The notes beneath the pieces were generated by a model, which had not been told where the DNA came from, made no database searches, and saw only the letters and a program-made list of their open reading frames with translations. Positions 61,016 through 64,000 of a DNA stretch of 64,000 nucleotides are shown here, one piece after another (positions within the stretch are counted from its first letter, which is position 1; each line of letters begins with the position of its first letter). The position numbers were made by a program, and so were the translations under genes. The stretch comes from Epichloe hybrida (taxonomy: Eukaryota > Ascomycota > Sordariomycetes > Hypocreales > Clavicipitaceae), in assembly GCA_019022495.1 (NCBI GenBank), contig JAFEKR010000005.1:2046001-2110000 (forward strand), given 5' to 3'.

Positions 61016-63193
61016 ATGGCGACCATTGCTCTGCCTCGGCCAATACCACCTCACAGTACCAGCCCTGACATTGAGTCCCCCATTACACCCCGTCATTCGT
61101 TGGGGAATGTCAATCGCTCAGTCGAGAGCCAACACTATCCTGTCCCGCTACCGAACAAACATATCCCAGTATGTCCCACCGGGTCACCGAAGTCCGACGC
61201 CGCTCACACTCCACCCGCATCACCATCCGACTTTGATGAGTCTCTGTCACAACGGTCACTTCTGTTCCCGACAGACAATTACGTCAGCCTCCAGAATGAT
61301 AGTTTGTGCATTTTCGAAATAGACTCATCCCAAGTCGCTACAGCTCTTGAATTTACATCACGCCAACCATTGCCTTCTCCTGATCTAATGTTTCCCTGGC
61401 TTCATGGATTGCATCCGAAGAATCAACTCCAACAGGCATTCTTCATGGAACGTCGGAGACTTTCCAAAAAGCCACCAGTCTGCACACGTGGCGTTCTTCT
61501 TGTAAAAGCTGATGGTGACCTTTCCAGAGCACGTCTCAAAGGAGCAGTTTCTCTTGATGAATTCATGCAAGCCGATCCATATCCCAGGTTTGTCGAAGCA
61601 GACCCACAAGATGGGTTCTCTGTAAGAAATTTTCAGATTCAGATAGCAAAAGCTGCTCTGATATCTGATGTTATCGTATATGGTGAGGATCTGGCAGAAA
61701 GCAAAAAGGTTGCTTGGCAGATTGCAGCCGCCCAATCACGCCAAAGGCAAACCCAGCTGGAACAAAACATACCCATTGTTGAATACAACACCTTTTGTTG
61801 TGTCAGTCCGTATTCTGAATTTGAGAAGCTTGAGAGCAATATCGTGGCGATAGACTCTAATGGTTGCACAACTGGTCGGATCCTCGACTTCGTTCAACAA
61901 GAGCGAAGCGAGATGCGGGACATGACCCGAACATCCGAAATTTCGCACAATGTATACATGGGCCCAACACCAGAACAAGGTAGCCCCGAAGAGGAAGGAT
62001 TTGATATTTTGATCGAATGTAGCGATTTGGGACGGCTCAATCCTTCAGCCTTGCGAAGTCTTGTTGAAGCTAAATCAAATTCTGAGCACGAAGTCCGACT
62101 GCATTTCGACTTTCCCTCATCAGGCAGCATACTACCCCCAACTTGGTCTCACGACGAGGCCGACGGGATCGTCGAAACATGCAAGTGGATACATCATTTA
62201 TCGCATGGAACTCGTCAGACTCATCACCAAGAAGAGACCACGTCACTGGAGTCAACAAACATTACACCCGGAACTTTACCGGAACGAAAGATTTTGATCC
62301 ATTGTGCCGACGGATACACAGAATCAACAATGCTAGGAATTGCCTACTATAGTTTCAGCACCGGTGAACCAATCCCGCATGCATGGCTGCATCTTCATAC
62401 TTCAAAACATCGCAACTTTTTCGCATATCCCACAGATGTATCTCTATTGACCTCGATTGCCCCCCAGTTACTAAGAGAGTCACCACTTTGTGCTGGACAA
62501 AGTCTTGCCCAAATCACTGCGTCCCTGAGGAATGAACCTAAATGGCTACCATCGCTGGATGGTTCGTTCCCCAGCCGAGTGCTAGACTACTTATACTTGG
62601 GAAACCTTGGACACGCAAACAATCCAGGTCTACTGAAAGGCCTTGGCATCAGTCAGATACTTTCAGTTGGGGAGACAGCTTCTTGGCGCGAGGGTGAATT
62701 AGAAGAGTGGGGTCCAGACAATATTTACGTCGTTCAAGGTGTCCAAGATAACGGAATTGACCCTTTGACAAATGAATTTCCAGGTTGTCTGGATTTTATA
62801 GGTAAGCTTCAGTGTTGCGGACGTGTCATTGCTTCTATATTGTCTTTGTACTTATGCTCTCCAAACTAATGTATAAATGGAATAGATCGCGGCCGGCGGC
62901 GAGGGACTGCCACATTAGTACACTGCCGAGTTGGTGTATCGAGGAGTGCTACTATTTGCATCGCCGAGGTAATGCGCGCTATGAAGAAGTCATTTCCTCG
63001 CGCGTATTGCTTCGTTCGTGCACGGCGTCTCAATGTGATAATACAGCCCCACCTCAGGTTCGCGTACGAATTATTGCGCTGGGAAGAATCGTTGCAGCAA
63101 GGTGGTGATACTTCTGCGCCAATGCAACGAGAGTTGGAATGGACAGAAATTGCCAGGGAAATCGCCCTGATGAACAGGCCCTATACGAGATAA
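61016..63193 (+). CDS. PPS1: Dual-specificity protein phosphatase, PPS1 type
   Basis: Exons 61016-62801 and 62886-63193 encode 697 residues. The start MATIALPRPIPPHSTSPDIE is the first ATG in frame. The N-terminal region is Ser/Pro-rich and contains a conserved block (FPWLHGLHPKNQLQQAFF). A phosphatase-like segment carries the P-loop remnant HCADGYTES near residue 429, where the catalytic Arg is replaced. The C-terminal DSP domain carries the intact loop HCRVGVSRS (Cys609), created across the last intron, followed by the family block RAYCFVRARRLNVIIQPHLR. The yeast member is linked to the cell cycle and S-phase control. The 84-nt intron splits an Asp codon. Confidence 0.9.
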
Positions 63194-64000
63194 CGATGCT
63201 GATACCACGGCTAAATTATCGTTCAAAAAGACATCGAATGATTTGCGTCATTGAATAGGTCCGAATTACGGCAAAAACGCGAGATATTATATGATCTAGA
63301 ATGGTCTGCATCGCAACATTGCGGCGATATGACGATATTACCCCTGAAGACTCTGGCGATGGGGTATAAGATTGCTTCATTCTTGGGTGGAGGGGGATCC
63401 TCTCGACGAGACTAGTACGTAATGACACATTCTGGTTTTTGGAAACCCGGACTTGGCCTGCTCGTCCATTTGGTTTAGTTTGTTATTTTGAGGTAAGGAG
63501 GCGAGAGCGCTGGCCACAAGGGAAGCATTTTCATGCCGCAGGGTGTTTGATTTACGATCAGCTACGGGGCATTAAGATGTGTCAGGACAAATTGACCTCT
63601 TTTAACAAACAGCGCAGTTTGTACTAGGGTAATAGAATGTTTTATCTATAGGTGATGTAAAATAATCCATCAAGTTGGTTATTCGCGACCCCAGTATGAA
63701 TTATTTGCTCCAAATTCACCATGAAAATAGCATTGGAAGCTGAGTACGACCTCTCATCTTTGATACGAAAAAAGACAACGTGGGTATATTTTATGAACCA
63801 TAACTCCATTTACAATAGTCGAAGGTTCCGAGTTCCCAATGACCTTCAATCGTATCGCTTCTCGGTCTGGATTGCTCTGAGACATTGACGTATCTATCAG
63901 CCACTATAGTCGAAGTTGAGTGTGTGAATGTTGACGTGAGCCTTGAGAAAAGCAACATATCAATCGTTGACACTCAATCGTACGTTACGATCCATATGTT
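63194..64000. other. Downstream region with no supported gene
   Basis: The last 807 bp hold the PPS1 3' UTR. The short open frames on both strands (for example 63439-63627) show no similarity I recognise. Confidence 0.4.

Overview
The window is nuclear DNA of a filamentous ascomycete (Pezizomycotina). The evidence is short introns (mostly 45-110 nt) with CTAAC/CTGAC-type branch sites, a pentafunctional AROM gene, histone H3 and H4 genes each broken by one intron, an Ira/NF1-type RasGAP, a mitochondrial adrenodoxin-reductase-type enzyme and a PPS1-type phosphatase. Protein-level similarity feels Sordariomycete-like, but I cannot fix the order or genus. Nineteen protein genes are supported (eighteen complete, one cut by the left edge). 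I rebuilt their exons by hand from reading frame, splice signals and family conservation. No rRNA, tRNA, CRISPR array or intact transposon was found.

Layout. 0-8 kb: the 3' part of the mismatch-repair endonuclease PMS1, a conserved membrane protein of unknown function, and a convergent pair of mitochondrial flavoprotein genes (ARH1 and ETFA). 8-19 kb: a SWI3/RSC8-type chromatin remodeller subunit, a carnitine acetyltransferase ending in a possible peroxisomal signal, the adenylate-cyclase/actin-associated protein CAP, and a MAK32-type pfkB protein. 19-24 kb: the divergent MCM3 and EXO70 genes. 25-39 kb: a 14-exon RasGAP (IRA/neurofibromin) and the AROM polypeptide. 40-47 kb: an RPN4-like zinc-finger regulator and the divergent histones H4 and H3. 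47-50.6 kb is gene-poor. 50.6-63.2 kb: PRP3, a DDHD phospholipase, the RAD3/XPD helicase and a PPS1-type dual-specificity phosphatase.

This is a core housekeeping segment, not a gene cluster: DNA replication and repair (PMS1, MCM3, RAD3), chromatin (SWI3/RSC8, H3, H4), splicing (PRP3), Ras/cAMP signalling (IRA and CAP act on the same pathway in yeast), exocytosis, lipid and acyl metabolism, and aromatic amino acids.

The most interesting observations concern gene structure and regulation. Three genes carry GC-AG introns with a GCAAGT donor (IRA, PRP3, RAD3). The IRA one overlaps a GT-AG solution that also keeps frame. RAD3 begins with four tiny exons, including a 10-nt microexon. MCM3 and IRA end in very short coding exons. 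The RPN4-like gene has an exact copy of the proteasome control element GGTGGCAAA just upstream of its start. The carnitine acetyltransferase has paired CCTCGG motifs upstream and ends in AKL. The pfkB protein has Asn where the catalytic Asp should be. I did not find an obviously new multi-gene system.
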